Positions 1 to 7,880 are shown, numbered from the stretch's first letter. The stretch: DNA of 61,901 bases from CAZPUR01 sp964589815 (GCA_964589815.1 CAZPUR010000006.1:1-61901); one strand, 5' to 3'. A program made the numbers and translations. Notes: generated from the sequence alone by a model not told the origin.

Positions 1-597
1 TTTTTGCTGGGCTAAAACTACTTTTTGCGACTCTAATTGCTTTTTCAACTCCTCTTCTTCTGCTTGCTTTTCTTCTTTAAGTTTTTTCTGAGCATCATAA
101 TTTAACTTGCTTTCCTGCATTTGAAAAAGAAGCTCTTGGTCATGGCGCTGGGCAATCCGTAAATACTGGATACGGGAGAGAAATTCAGTTAATCCATGAG
201 AAGAAAATAAAAAATAAAGCGGGTTTGTCAGGTTACGTTTGTAAATCTCTTTAACTCGGTTGCTAAAAATATTAGAAACATCAACCAAGGACTTGTCTAA
301 AACATCAATTTTAACTAAGAGTTTGGCAATTTCTTCAATTAAAATTTTCAGCTGCTGCTCGGTCTTGGCAATCTGCGTGGTGGTTAAACTAACTTTACTG
401 TCTAAATAATTAATGGTTGAGGAAAGGGTCTGCTGTTCACCTTGAAGTTCATCAATCTTGCGCTGATATTCTTCAATTTTTTCTTGAAGTTCTTTTAATT
501 GCTTTTCCTCCTCGGTTTCGGCTAAACCAATAGAATTAAAAGAAAAAAAGAGCAAGATTGATAAAAAAAAGGCAAATATGATTTTGCTTACTTTCAT
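1..597 (-). CDS. EnvC/PcsB-like murein hydrolase activator, N-terminal part (runs off the window)
   Basis: The frame is open from an ATG at 597 to the left edge (199 codons). It begins with a signal peptide (MKVSKIIFAFFLSILLFF..., probable cleavage after GLA) followed by a long Glu/Lys/Gln-rich heptad-like coiled coil. This is the usual N-terminal half of EnvC/PcsB-type proteins, whose C-terminal M23 or CHAP domain would lie outside the window and cannot be checked. It starts 2 nt before the end of ftsX, so it is the last visible gene of an ftsE-ftsX-activator operon. In known systems FtsEX gates such a coiled-coil protein to switch on septal peptidoglycan hydrolysis; that role is inferred from family and position. 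Confidence 0.72.
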   Translation of the reverse strand, partial: MKVSKIIFAFFLSILLFFSFNSIGLAETEEEKQLKELQEKIEEYQRKIDELQGEQQTLSSTINYLDSKVSLTTTQIAKTEQQLKILIEEIAKLLVKIDVLDKSLVDVSNIFSNRVKEIYKRNLTNPLYFLFSSHGLTEFLSRIQYLRIAQRHDQELLFQMQESKLNYDAQKKLKEEKQAEEEELKKQLESQKVVLAQQK

Positions 598-598
598 T

Positions 599-1474
599 TT
601 AAGCCACTTTACGGAGAAAACGACGCACGGCGACTAAACTGCCTAAAAAACCGATGAGTAAACCGGTTAACAGTTCGCCCCCTAAAAGCAGAAGCATTAA
701 AGTTAAAGAGGTCGGGAGCAAGGAAACATCGCCAAACCACTCGGCTAAAGTCGGAGTCAGGTATAATAAACAGATATAAGTAACTCCCCAGGCCGAAAAA
801 GCCGCCGTTAAACCATAAAAAATTCCTTCGTAAATAAAAGGGGCCCGGACAAAAGCATTGGAAGCGCCAATTAGTTTCATAATTTCAATTTCTTCTTTCC
901 TGCCTAAAATTTTCATCCCAATAATGGTGATAACCACCAAAAATGACTGTAATAACAAATAACTGATTAAAATCAACCCAAAAAGGCGGATATTTTTGAT
1001 CCAAGAGGATAAAGAAGAAACTATGTCTTCATAAAAAGCAATATCCTCTACTCCTTCCTGTTTAGCCAAAATTTCTTTTAAATCAACCAAAGAATCAATA
1101 TTGGTGGCAGAAATCTCGATGGAAGGAGGTAGAATTTTATAATCTACTAACTCCAGCAAAAGCGGGTCGTCCTTGTTTTTTTCTTTATAAATTGCCTCGG
1201 CTTCATAAACAGAAACATATCTAAAACTGGCCAGTTTGCCGGTTCGTTCCAATTCTAGTTTGATTTTACTAATCTTTTCTTCAGGAACATCCTTGCCTTT
1301 TTCAAAAAAAGCAATTACTTGAGGAGCAGATTGAAGGTGGGCTAAAAGCTTAATTGAACCCAAAGTAATCAGGGTAAAAATAGATAAAGCAAAAAAGGTG
1401 AGAAACATCACCATTAAAGCGGCCAAAGCCTGATAAGGCGTTCTTCTGATTTGTTTCCAACTATTCTTTAACAT
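599..1474 (-). CDS. ftsX: cell division protein FtsX (ABC transporter-like permease)
   Basis: About 291 residues with the FtsX plan: an N-terminal membrane helix (after MLKNSWKQIRRTPYQ), a ~110-residue extracytoplasmic domain, then three C-terminal helices. The start is taken at ATG 1474 because AAGGAG lies a few nt upstream; an in-frame ATG at 1501 has no such site and would deepen the overlap with ftsE. ftsE ends at 1461, so the genes overlap by 14 nt and are probably translationally coupled. FtsX passes ATP-driven conformational changes from FtsE to an outside peptidoglycan-hydrolase activator, which fits the coiled-coil protein encoded next. Confidence 0.92.
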   Translation of the reverse strand: MLKNSWKQIRRTPYQALAALMVMFLTFFALSIFTLITLGSIKLLAHLQSAPQVIAFFEKGKDVPEEKISKIKLELERTGKLASFRYVSVYEAEAIYKEKNKDDPLLLELVDYKILPPSIEISATNIDSLVDLKEILAKQEGVEDIAFYEDIVSSLSSWIKNIRLFGLILISYLLLQSFLVVITIIGMKILGRKEEIEIMKLIGASNAFVRAPFIYEGIFYGLTAAFSAWGVTYICLLYLTPTLAEWFGDVSLLPTSLTLMLLLLGGELLTGLLIGFLGSLVAVRRFLRKVA

Positions 1475-2246
1475 CTTTCTCCTTGTTCTTAGGTCCGCCA
1501 ACTGGCGGATTCTTTTTTACCTTAATTTTATCTTTCTCCTCATGTTTTTCTTTTTCGTGTTTTACGCTCTCTTTATACTTGCCTTCTTTTTTATCTTCTT
1601 TGATTCTGCCTTTTTCCAAACGGATAACTCTTTGAGAAAGATTATCAACAATGCTGGCATTATGGGTGGCCACGATGACTGTCGTTCCTTTCTGATTAAT
1701 CGTTTTTAAAAGATCAATAATCTGCCAAGCAGTATCCGGGTCTAAATTACCGGTCGGCTCATCGGCAAACAGAACTTTGGGATCATGAACTAAAGCTCTG
1801 GCAATGACCACTCTTTGCAGTTCTCCACCGGAAAGCTCAGCCGGAAAATAATCGCCCTTGTTTACCAATCCTACTAAAGATAAAAGTTTCTCTACCTTTT
1901 CTTGAACCTCTTTTTCTTTTTTATTGGTAATTTCTAAAGCTAAAGCAATATTTTCTCTGACCGTACGGTCGGGCAGGATTTTAAAATCCTGAAAAGCGGT
2001 GCCAATCTTTCGGCGCAGTAAAGGAATATGTTTTTTCTTAACTTGGGTAATGTCTTCGTGGTCAATAAAAATTTTGCCTCGGCTGGGCAAAACCTCTCTG
2101 ATTAAAAGTCTAGAAATGGTGGTTTTGCCCGCGCCGCAAGGACCAATCATAAAAACAAATTCGCCTTTATCCACCGAAAAAGAAATATCATCTAAAACGA
2201 CGCTGCCATCCTTAAATTTTTTACTGACTTTATTAAAAATAATCAT
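1461..2246 (-). CDS. ftsE: cell division ATP-binding protein FtsE
   Basis: A 261-residue ABC ATPase. Walker A is GPCGAGKTT (near residue 36), Q-loop in TAFQDFKIL, signature LSGGE, Walker B VLFADEP and the H-loop in VATHN. The ATPase core (~220 residues) matches FtsE; a further ~40-residue Lys/Glu-rich tail (from about residue 217) is unusual. The DNA for this tail contains the 16-bp palindrome at 1494-1509, which encodes the PPVGG segment, so part of the tail may be a repeat insertion. A GGAGT motif precedes the ATG. The gene lies 8 nt after the membrane protein gene at 2255-2752 and overlaps ftsX. Confidence 0.93.
   Translation of the reverse strand: MIIFNKVSKKFKDGSVVLDDISFSVDKGEFVFMIGPCGAGKTTISRLLIREVLPSRGKIFIDHEDITQVKKKHIPLLRRKIGTAFQDFKILPDRTVRENIALALEITNKKEKEVQEKVEKLLSLVGLVNKGDYFPAELSGGELQRVVIARALVHDPKVLFADEPTGNLDPDTAWQIIDLLKTINQKGTTVIVATHNASIVDNLSQRVIRLEKGRIKEDKKEGKYKESVKHEKEKHEEKDKIKVKKNPPVGGPKNKEKDVKE
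1494..1509. repeat. interspersed palindrome TCCGCC-N4-GGCGGA, copy 1 (inside ftsE)
   Basis: TCCGCCAACTGGCGGA, arms of 7 nt with one off-centre mismatch. It lies in the coding sequence of the FtsE tail and just upstream of ftsX. Related copies are at 14756, 18848 and 48088. Confidence 0.75.
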
Positions 2247-2254
2247 CCCTGTGA

Positions 2255-2752
2255 TTACTCCATCACTTGTAATTTACCCACGTCCATTAACCAGCCGGCT
2301 TGCTGGGCGGCAAAAGTTTCTCCCCAGACTTTAACTTTACGGTCGACAAACTTGTCTAAATCCACAATTGAAGAAGTTAAGTAAACATTCTGGGTTTCTC
2401 CGCCGGGCCTTTCTAAATAATGTGAGCCTTCTCCATCTAAACCACCGGCGATTAATTTGCCTTCGGCTGAATCTTTAAAGGTTTTTTCGTCAGCGATGCC
2501 AACGGTTGTGCCCGCTTTTATCTCTTCCTCAGCTATATCTCTGGCTACGGGAGTCGGACCGCCTCCCTGCCGAGAAAGAAGATAACCTGTCCCCACTCCC
2601 AATCCCACTACCACAAGACTAAAGATAATCAGTTTTAGCCTTTTCTTAGGATCCTTTTTCACCTGGTCTAATCCAGAAGAAAAGTCCTTAACCAATTCAC
2701 TTTTCTCAATTTTTTCAATTTTATCTTCAACTTTTTTTATTACTTCAGACAT
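2255..2752 (-). CDS. single-pass membrane protein of unknown function, first gene of the ftsEX operon
   Basis: 165 residues. A charged N-terminal cytoplasmic segment of ~38 residues with amphipathic Lys/Glu repeats is followed by one membrane helix (LKLIIFSLVVVGLGVGTGYLL), a linker, and a ~90-residue outside domain ending in a hydrophobic beta-rich stretch (KVKVWGETFAAQQAGWLMDVGKLQVME region). I do not recognise the family. The ending has the look of a small OB-like beta barrel, which is a guess. AAAGGAGG lies 7 nt before the ATG, and a promoter (2776-2805) sits just upstream, so this is the first gene of the operon with ftsE and ftsX. Confidence 0.7.
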   Translation of the reverse strand: MSEVIKKVEDKIEKIEKSELVKDFSSGLDQVKKDPKKRLKLIIFSLVVVGLGVGTGYLLSRQGGGPTPVARDIAEEEIKAGTTVGIADEKTFKDSAEGKLIAGGLDGEGSHYLERPGGETQNVYLTSSIVDLDKFVDRKVKVWGETFAAQQAGWLMDVGKLQVME

Positions 2753-2775
2753 ATTGTTGCCTCCTTTATTAAATA

Positions 2776-2805
2776 ATCATACCAGTAAATGAACTTTTTA
2801 ATCAA
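2776..2805 (-). promoter_or_regulatory. promoter of the ftsEX operon
   Basis: On the minus strand TTGATT (2805-2800) and TATGAT (2781-2776) are 18 nt apart, followed by an AAAGGAGG ribosome site and the ATG at 2752. The -35 box overlaps the prfB stop codon, showing how little spacer this genome uses. Read by eye. Confidence 0.6.
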
Positions 2806-3841
2806 GCAGCTTTAATTCTGCCTCTATGAAACCGTCCAAATGGCCGTCTAAAACCGCCTCCGGGTTTGATTCTTCATATTTGGTTCTTAAGTCTTTAACC
2901 ATTTTGTAGGGGTGTAAAACATAAGAACGGATCTGATTACCCCAGGAAGCAGCCTTATGCTCCCCTTTTAATTCTTTAAGTTTCTTTTCTTTGGCCTCTT
3001 GTTGAATCTGCCAAAGTTTGGCCGTTAAAATCTGCAGGGCAATTTTCCGGTTTTGCTCTTGGTAACGTTGGGATTGCGATTCTACCACCAGACCGGTGGG
3101 TTTATGTTTTAAACGAACGGCGGTACTGACCTTGTTGACATTCTGGCCGCCATGACCTGAAGCTCTGAAAGTTTCAAATTCAATCTCGTCATCTTTAATC
3201 TCTACTTCTTTAGTGTCCTCAATCACCGGTAAAACTTCAACTGAAGCAAAAGAAGTTTGACGTAACTTATCCGCATTAAAAGGAGATTGGCGCACCAAAC
3301 GATGGGTCCCTTTTTCTCTTTTCAACAAACCATAAGCGCTATTACCCTTAATTTTTAGAACAATCTTTTTTATTCCCGCTTCCTCACCCCTTCTTTCATC
3401 TAAAATCTCTACCGGCCAGCCTTTGTTTTGGCCGTATTTAAAATACATTCTAAAAAGCATTTCTGCCCAATCACAGGCTTCGGTGCCACCCTGGCCGGCT
3501 CTGATAGCTAAAAGCGCCTCATTTTGATCATAAGGACCGCTTAATAAAGTCTGTTTTTCCAGCTTAATGATGGCTTGACTCACTTTTTTTAATTCGGCTG
3601 GGTTTAAATCCCGAGTTAAACTTGAAGAAAGTTCCTCAAATAAGTTAACTGTCTCCTGTAAATCGGCCAGCTGCTGCATGGTTTTACCGGCCCGCTGATG
3701 GTCCTGCCAGAACTGGGGATTTTGGCCCTCAGCCTCTAGTTCCTTAATTTTGGCTTTTTTCTCAACCAAATTAAGCTTTTTTTCCAAAGCCTCTAGTTTT
3801 TTCTTTAAATCCTCTGTATTTAAATCTCTACTAGTATCCAT
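2798..3841 (-). CDS. prfB: peptide chain release factor 2
   Basis: 347 residues. The catalytic GGQ is in SGHGGQNVNKVSTAVRLKH and the stop-codon reading motif SPF is in VRQSPFNADKLRQ, which marks RF2 (reads UAA and UGA) rather than RF1. The N-terminal region is in one continuous frame, so the programmed +1 frameshift found in many prfB genes is absent. An RF2 gene, with UGA stops in neighbouring genes, argues that UGA has not been reassigned as in Gracilibacteria/Absconditabacteria. No strong Shine-Dalgarno precedes the start; a long inverted repeat begins 11 nt upstream. Confidence 0.95.
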   Translation of the reverse strand: MDTSRDLNTEDLKKKLEALEKKLNLVEKKAKIKELEAEGQNPQFWQDHQRAGKTMQQLADLQETVNLFEELSSSLTRDLNPAELKKVSQAIIKLEKQTLLSGPYDQNEALLAIRAGQGGTEACDWAEMLFRMYFKYGQNKGWPVEILDERRGEEAGIKKIVLKIKGNSAYGLLKREKGTHRLVRQSPFNADKLRQTSFASVEVLPVIEDTKEVEIKDDEIEFETFRASGHGGQNVNKVSTAVRLKHKPTGLVVESQSQRYQEQNRKIALQILTAKLWQIQQEAKEKKLKELKGEHKAASWGNQIRSYVLHPYKMVKDLRTKYEESNPEAVLDGHLDGFIEAELKLLD

Positions 3842-3851
3842 AATTTTTTAT

Positions 3852-4019
3852 GCACGCTGTGGATATAATTTTTATGAGTGTTAATTTTGTTTGAGCTAGC
3901 TGTTTGCGTCCTAAATTGACAGAGTAAATACTATAACTAAGTTAGCTTGCAAATGCAATTCGCAAACAGCGTTAAAGCGAGTTAATTAACCGAATAAAAA
4001 TTCATATCCACAAAAGTGC
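3852..4019. repeat. long imperfect inverted repeat between prfB and the next gene
   Basis: The left arm (from 3852) and the right arm (ending 4019) share, in inverted order, GCAC, TGTGGATAT, AATTTTTAT, GTTAATT and GCTGTTTGCG, spaced almost equally, around a ~50-nt non-repeated centre. Arms are ~55 nt. TA dinucleotides stand near both ends (3849-3850 and 4020-4021). It overlaps the stop codon of the gene at 4019-4393. It could be a MITE-like insertion or a large RNA hairpin. The TGTGGATAT ends resemble DnaA boxes, but only these two are present. Confidence 0.65.
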
Positions 4020-4393
4020 TACTCTTTCCCCAACCACTGCTCACAAATTTCCTGATAGATTTGCTTTCTCACTTCCTCCTTAGCTTTTTCCTTGAGTTTT
4101 TCCGGCAGGTCTTTGTTTTCTTCGATTTTATCACCAATGATTTGGTTAACCTTATCTGTGGTTTCTTTCACTAACTCCTCAGACATAATGCGACTGGATA
4201 ATCCTTGAAGCAAATTTATCTGGCCAATCTCTTGCTCACCCAGCACCACTTCTTGACTCCCACCCAAACCAGTTTTTAATAAAACCCAATCTTCGATGAG
4301 TTTAAATTTCTCCGGATAAAGCAAATATGAAACCAAGGCTAAACCAAAAATAAAAATAATTAAACTCAAAAGCTTTTGTTGTTTTTTCATCAC
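4019..4393 (-). CDS. small membrane-anchored protein of unknown function
   Basis: 124 residues: one N-terminal membrane helix (LLSLIIFIFGLALVSYLLY) then a ~95-residue soluble part rich in Lys and Glu, probably helical, ending in a Cys-containing tail (EICEQWLGKE). No family recognised. Its stop codon lies at the outer edge of the inverted repeat at 3852-4019. AAGGTG directly precedes the first of two ATGs, and a TAAAAT box lies slightly further upstream. It is divergent from the gene at 4453, with only 59 nt between them. Confidence 0.6.
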   Translation of the reverse strand: MMKKQQKLLSLIIFIFGLALVSYLLYPEKFKLIEDWVLLKTGLGGSQEVVLGEQEIGQINLLQGLSSRIMSEELVKETTDKVNQIIGDKIEENKDLPEKLKEKAKEEVRKQIYQEICEQWLGKE

Positions 4394-4416
4394 CTTAATA
4401 TTTTAGCAGTTTAAAA

Positions 4417-4445
4417 TTGACATGAAAAGCAAAAAAGGTTTTAAT
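4417..4445 (+). promoter_or_regulatory. promoter giving an apparently leaderless mRNA for the gene at 4453
   Basis: TTGACA (4417-4422), 17-nt spacer, TTTAAT (4440-4445), then 7 nt to the ATG at 4453. Transcription would start at or next to the start codon, and no Shine-Dalgarno is present. Confidence 0.65.
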
Positions 4446-4452
4446 TTTATTA

Positions 4453-5172
4453 ATGAATAAAAAAGTCCTGATTATTTTACTTCTGGCTTTACTAATCTTT
4501 CTTCTGGGTTTCATGATCAGCCTTTTAACTCAAAAGAGAATTTCCCTCCCTGAGCCTGAGTCTGAGGTGGTTCAGATTCCTTTACCTCAAAATCCGGAGA
4601 TCGGTCAATACCTCCAAACCAAAATCGAGAATATTGACCAAGATGAAAAAAAAGAACTAATTGCTATTTATCACGACCAAGGCAGTGAACATAAGCTTTT
4701 TAGGGTTTATTTGGCCATTTTTAAACAAAAAGATAATCAGTGGGAAGAGGTTCTAAATCATCCTTTAGAAGGTTTTACTTTATATGAAGAAGTCGAGTCT
4801 TCTCTGAGTTTTGGCCGAAGTTTGAATCAATTTTTAGTCGCTGATTTAACTGGAGATGGTATTGGTGATGTTTTGGTTAAAACCAGAAGCACCGGTAGCG
4901 GCATGTGGTTTGGCATCCATATTTTTGGTCTGAATCAAGCCAAAGAATTGGTCAAACTGGCCAGTCTTGGGCCTGCTCCTCATGGAGAAGGCGGCATCAC
5001 TCAAGACAAAGTTTGGCTTTTAATCCCGGAATACCAACCGGAAGACCCTAATTGCTGTCCTTCTTTATGGTCTAAAGTTTGGTTAAAATGGAATGGTACA
5101 GATTTTGCAGAAATAAAAAGAATTCAAGACCCTGAGGTGGAAAATTTAAAGAAAACCGGTTTTAATGACTAA
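4453..5172 (+). CDS. membrane-anchored protein with an FG-GAP/dockerin-like calcium motif
   Basis: 239 residues. An N-terminal helix (KVLIILLLALLIFLLGFMISLL) anchors or secretes the protein. The outside part contains DLTGDGIGDVLV, a D-x-x-G-D-G-x-x-D motif typical of FG-GAP/integrin-like calcium loops, followed by a Gly-rich beta region and a pair of cysteines (NCCPS). I cannot name a family. It overlaps the next gene by 8 nt, so the two are an operon. The promoter geometry suggests a leaderless transcript. Confidence 0.65.
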   Translation: MNKKVLIILLLALLIFLLGFMISLLTQKRISLPEPESEVVQIPLPQNPEIGQYLQTKIENIDQDEKKELIAIYHDQGSEHKLFRVYLAIFKQKDNQWEEVLNHPLEGFTLYEEVESSLSFGRSLNQFLVADLTGDGIGDVLVKTRSTGSGMWFGIHIFGLNQAKELVKLASLGPAPHGEGGITQDKVWLLIPEYQPEDPNCCPSLWSKVWLKWNGTDFAEIKRIQDPEVENLKKTGFND

Positions 5173-5680
5173 AAAAAACAAAACTTACTCCATTGATTTA
5201 GACCTGGTGATTAAAATTCTGTTAATTCTGGTTTTAGTCCTGGGTCTCATTACTATTATTTTATTTTTAATCAAAAAGGTTTTACCTGCGGAAAAACCAG
5301 CGCTGATTTTACCTAGCCAACCACTTAGTCCGCTTAAGCCTAGTCCCAGTCAAACCCCTAAGAAAACTCAAACTAAACCCAGTCCTCAACCGAGCTACCA
5401 ACCAAAAACCACCTCGGAGAAAGAAGAAATTCTGGATGCTGCTTATCGCTATGTCCAATCTCATTCTGCTCCAGACCAAAAATTTTCCCTCACCCTGAGT
5501 AGTCAGGTTAAAAAAAACAGAGACGAATATGCTTTAGTCCAGGTTGACCCTATTCCGGCTGGTTCGGCTGAAGGAGCAGGCGTGGTTTTACAAAAAATTG
5601 GCGGCCTCTGGATTGTCATGGATATGGGAACCTTGCTGATGGATTGGCACGAACAAGTGCCCGAACTTTTCAACTTCTAA
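5165..5680 (+). CDS. membrane-anchored protein with Pro-rich linker, unknown function
   Basis: 171 residues: a cytoplasmic N-terminus, one membrane helix (IKILLILVLVLGLITIILFLI), a long Pro/Ser/Thr/Lys linker (about residues 43-85) that would cross the cell wall, and a ~80-residue C-terminal domain. That domain (ILDAAYRYVQSHSAP... to LQKIGGLWIVMDMGT) resembles small NTF2/DUF4878-like domains of secreted proteins; this is a weak impression. It overlaps the upstream gene by 8 nt. Confidence 0.6.
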   Translation: MTKKNKTYSIDLDLVIKILLILVLVLGLITIILFLIKKVLPAEKPALILPSQPLSPLKPSPSQTPKKTQTKPSPQPSYQPKTTSEKEEILDAAYRYVQSHSAPDQKFSLTLSSQVKKNRDEYALVQVDPIPAGSAEGAGVVLQKIGGLWIVMDMGTLLMDWHEQVPELFNF

Positions 5681-5713
5681 ATCAGCTCTTCTTAAGCTAT
5701 AATAAGCTTTAAA

Positions 5714-6556
5714 ATGGACACTAAAAGATTTACCCAAAAAGCTAAATATTTAATGCTGGCCTTGGACCAGAGAACTAGTTTTAAAAAACTGATTAATCCT
5801 CAGACTCCTGAGCAAGTCAATTCTCAGTTAATCATTAATCTTAAGGCTAAAATTATGGCTAATTTAGCCAATCAATTCAGTGGTTTTTTAATCGACCCTG
5901 ATTACGGTCTTTCCAGCTATCACCAAGCCTTAAGAGAAAATAAAAGTTTAAATCAAAAACCATTCTTATTATGTCTGGAAGAAACCGGCTATCAGGAAAA
6001 AAACCAGGAAAGAATCACCCGAGTCAAATACTCTGTCTCTCAATTGAAAAAATGGGGGGCTCAGGGGGTTAAATTACTGCTTTATTTTAATCCTCGAGTT
6101 AAAACCGCTCCTGCCCAAATGGAGATCGCCAAAAAAGCCCTATTTGATTGTAGGAAAAACGGGCTGCCATTTTTTTTGGAAATCGTCACTTATAATTTAG
6201 AAAATAAGCCAATAGCCAAGTCAGATTTAGTCCTTAAATCGCTGGAAATGTTTTTAAAAGAAAAAATAGTCGCCGACGTTTTTAAATTAGAATACCCGGA
6301 AAAAATAGAAGCTTGTCAAAAAATAACCAAGATGCTTAAAAGAATCCCTTGGATTTTACTTTCTGCCGGAGTTGATTTTGACCTTTTCATCAAAAGACTT
6401 AAAATAGTAATGGAAGGTGGGGCTTCTGGTTTTTTGGTCGGCCGGGCTCTTTGGCAGGAGGGTTTAAGTTTACCAGAAGAGGAACAAAAAGAATTTTTTA
6501 AGCATCTTTTACCTGAACGATTTGAAAAATTAGCTCAAATTTGTTTAATCAAATGA
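5714..6556 (+). CDS. LacD-like class I aldolase (tagatose-bisphosphate aldolase family)
   Basis: 280 residues. The start LMLALDQRTSFKKLI, the segment GAQGVKLLLYFNPR, the segment GLPFFLEIVTYN, DVFKLEYPEK and the final GGASGFLVGRALWQE follow the order of motifs in LacD-type (alpha/beta)8 aldolases. The lysine in DVFKLEYP is the candidate Schiff-base residue. Such enzymes cleave tagatose-1,6- or related ketose bisphosphates to DHAP and glyceraldehyde-3-P; the true substrate here is unknown. TATAAT lies 10 nt before the ATG without a ribosome site. The stop overlaps the next ATG (ATGA), linking it to the epimerase-like gene. Confidence 0.72.
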   Translation: MDTKRFTQKAKYLMLALDQRTSFKKLINPQTPEQVNSQLIINLKAKIMANLANQFSGFLIDPDYGLSSYHQALRENKSLNQKPFLLCLEETGYQEKNQERITRVKYSVSQLKKWGAQGVKLLLYFNPRVKTAPAQMEIAKKALFDCRKNGLPFFLEIVTYNLENKPIAKSDLVLKSLEMFLKEKIVADVFKLEYPEKIEACQKITKMLKRIPWILLSAGVDFDLFIKRLKIVMEGGASGFLVGRALWQEGLSLPEEEQKEFFKHLLPERFEKLAQICLIK

Positions 6557-7116
6557 ATACCTATCAACCTAAAAAACAATTGTCCAAATTTATTTTTGAA
6601 ACCAAAATCAAAGGTCTTTATTACTTGGCTCCCAATAAATTTGAGGACGAACGCGGCTTTTTTGCTGAAATAGTTCATTTGCCGGAATTAAACCAACTTT
6701 TGGGTTTTAATTTTGAAATTAAACAGATTAATCATGCTTATTCTGTTAGTTATGTAACCCGAGGTTTTCATGCCGAGGCCTGGAATAAGTTAATCAAAGT
6801 CAGTCGCGGTTTGGCTTTTTGTGCCTTAGTTGATATCCGACCTGAATCAGCCACTTTCAAACAAAAAGAATATTTTTTGCTGGGCAATGATGAAAAAGCT
6901 TTACCCGGGTCAATTTTTGTTTCGCAGGGCATTGCCAATGCTTATTGCGTTTTAAAAGGCCCGGTTGACTATCTTTATCTGGTGGATAAACTTTATCAGG
7001 AAAGAAAGCCTGAGGATGATCGGGCTATTTCTCTTTTTGATCCGGATTTGGCCATTGACTGGCCAATTAGCCAAGAAAAAATGCTTTTGTCTCCCAGAGA
7101 CAAAAATTCAATTACT
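6553..7116 (+). CDS. RmlC-like dTDP-4-dehydrorhamnose 3,5-epimerase family cupin (cut by scaffold gap)
   Basis: About 188 residues are visible before the N run. FEDERGFFAE, NHAYSVSYVTRGFHAE and LVDIRPESATF follow the RmlC cupin, with the usual first catalytic His (RGFHAE). The position normally occupied by a second conserved His (PGFAHGF) reads SQGIANAY, so catalysis may be altered or the protein may act on another nucleotide sugar. The start is ATG 6553, overlapping the aldolase stop; a TTG at 6541 is less likely. The C-terminus is lost in the gap. Confidence 0.7.
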
Positions 7117-7216
7117 NNNNNNNNNNNNNNNNNNNNNNNNNNNNNNNNNNNNNNNNNNNNNNNNNNNNNNNNNNNNNNNNNNNNNNNNNNNNNNNNNNNN
7201 NNNNNNNNNNNNNNNN
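7117..7216. other. scaffold gap (100 N)
   Basis: Exactly 100 N, the conventional length for a gap of unknown size. The sequences on both sides may not be 100 bp apart in the genome. Confidence 0.98.
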
Positions 7217-7220
7217 GGGC

Positions 7221-7249
7221 TTGACAAACTCCCCTCTCCCCTTTATAAT
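7221..7249 (+). promoter_or_regulatory. consensus sigma-70 promoter for the DUF5320-DUF134 genes
   Basis: TTGACA (7221-7226), 17-nt spacer, TATAAT (7244-7249): a perfect match to consensus. A leader of ~45 nt follows, with AAGGGAGGTG 6 nt before ATG 7302. This is the best promoter in the window and implies strong expression. Confidence 0.85.
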
Positions 7250-7301
7250 GGGTATATATTCATAATTAAAGAGTGAGTATATCTGAAGGGAGGTGAAAGA
7301 T

Positions 7302-7544
7302 ATGCCAGGATTTGATGGAAGCGGTCCCATGGGCATGGGTCCGCAAACCGGTAGAGGTTTTGGACCTTGCGGTCTAGGTTTAGGTTGGAGACGAAGATTC
7401 GGTATGGGTCGAGGCTTAGGCCGTTATTTTGGCTGGAGTTGGCCTCAAACCAAAATGGATCAGAAAAAAGCTCTTGTCGACTACAAAAAGGCTCTGGAAG
7501 AAGAGTTGGAAGATGTTAAAAAAGAAGCGGAAGAGTTAAAATAG
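7302..7544 (+). CDS. DUF5320 family protein
   Basis: 80 residues. The N-terminus MPGFDGSGPMGMGPQTGRG is the hallmark of DUF5320. It is followed by a Gly/Arg-rich segment with one Cys and a C-terminal coiled coil (KKALEEELEDVKKEAEELK). DUF5320 genes commonly occur near NifX/NifB-type Fe-Mo cofactor-binding domain proteins and DUF134 in anaerobes; the molecular role is unknown. The start is ATG 7302 (site AAGGGAGGTG just upstream), not the GTG at 7293. The DUF134 gene follows 6 nt downstream. Confidence 0.85.
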   Translation: MPGFDGSGPMGMGPQTGRGFGPCGLGLGWRRRFGMGRGLGRYFGWSWPQTKMDQKKALVDYKKALEEELEDVKKEAEELK

Positions 7545-7550
7545 ACTAAC

Positions 7551-7841
7551 ATGGTTAGACCCAGAATACCTAGACGAGTCAGCTTTAAACCAGGGGTAAC
7601 TTATTTTAAGCCGCGCGGTGTTCCCCTGCGTTTTTTGGAAGAAATCAATCTAGAACCTGATGAGTTGGAAGCCGTCAGGTTGGCTGATTTTACTGGTTTG
7701 GAACAAATTGAAGCCGCTAAAAAAATGAAAATTTCCCAAAGCACTTTTCAAAGAATTCTTACTACAGCTAGGAAAAAAATCGGTCAGGCTTTAATTGAAG
7801 GAAAAGCAATTAGAATAGAAGAAAAAACTTCTCAGGTTTAA
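7551..7841 (+). CDS. DUF134 (UPF0251) helix-turn-helix protein
   Basis: 96 residues. MVRPRIPRRVSFKPGVTYFKPRGVPL and the segment LEPDELEAVRLADFTGLEQIEAAKKM, followed by a sigma-like helix-turn-helix (SQSTFQRILTTARKKIGQAL), match the DUF134/UPF0251 family. It probably binds DNA. With the DUF5320 gene it makes a two-gene operon under a consensus promoter, so it may autoregulate. The Fe-Mo-binding partner often seen beside this pair is not visible here, but the scaffold gap lies just upstream. Confidence 0.85.
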   Translation: MVRPRIPRRVSFKPGVTYFKPRGVPLRFLEEINLEPDELEAVRLADFTGLEQIEAAKKMKISQSTFQRILTTARKKIGQALIEGKAIRIEEKTSQV

Positions 7842-7851
7842 AAAGAAGCCG

Positions 7852-7880
7852 GAGAATTCCGAGCCTGGCTCGGAATTCTC
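7852..7880. repeat. REP-like hairpin left of the transposase gene
   Basis: A 29-nt near-perfect palindrome with core CCGAGCC-T-GGCTCGG (7859-7873), extended by GAGAATT/AATTCTC. No T-tract follows, so it is not a standard terminator. The reverse-complement core recurs at 8598-8612 on the other side of the transposase gene. It also sits 11 nt after the DUF134 stop. Confidence 0.75.

Noticed and set aside
1475..1501. FtsX start at 1501
   Set aside because: ATG 1474 has AAGGAG at good spacing and keeps overlap with ftsE small.
2798..3841. Programmed frameshift in prfB
   Set aside because: The N-terminal region is in one frame with no internal UGA and no SD-like AGGGGG site.
3852..4019. Replication origin
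   Set aside because: Only two DnaA-box-like words, placed as repeat ends, and no dnaA/dnaN nearby.
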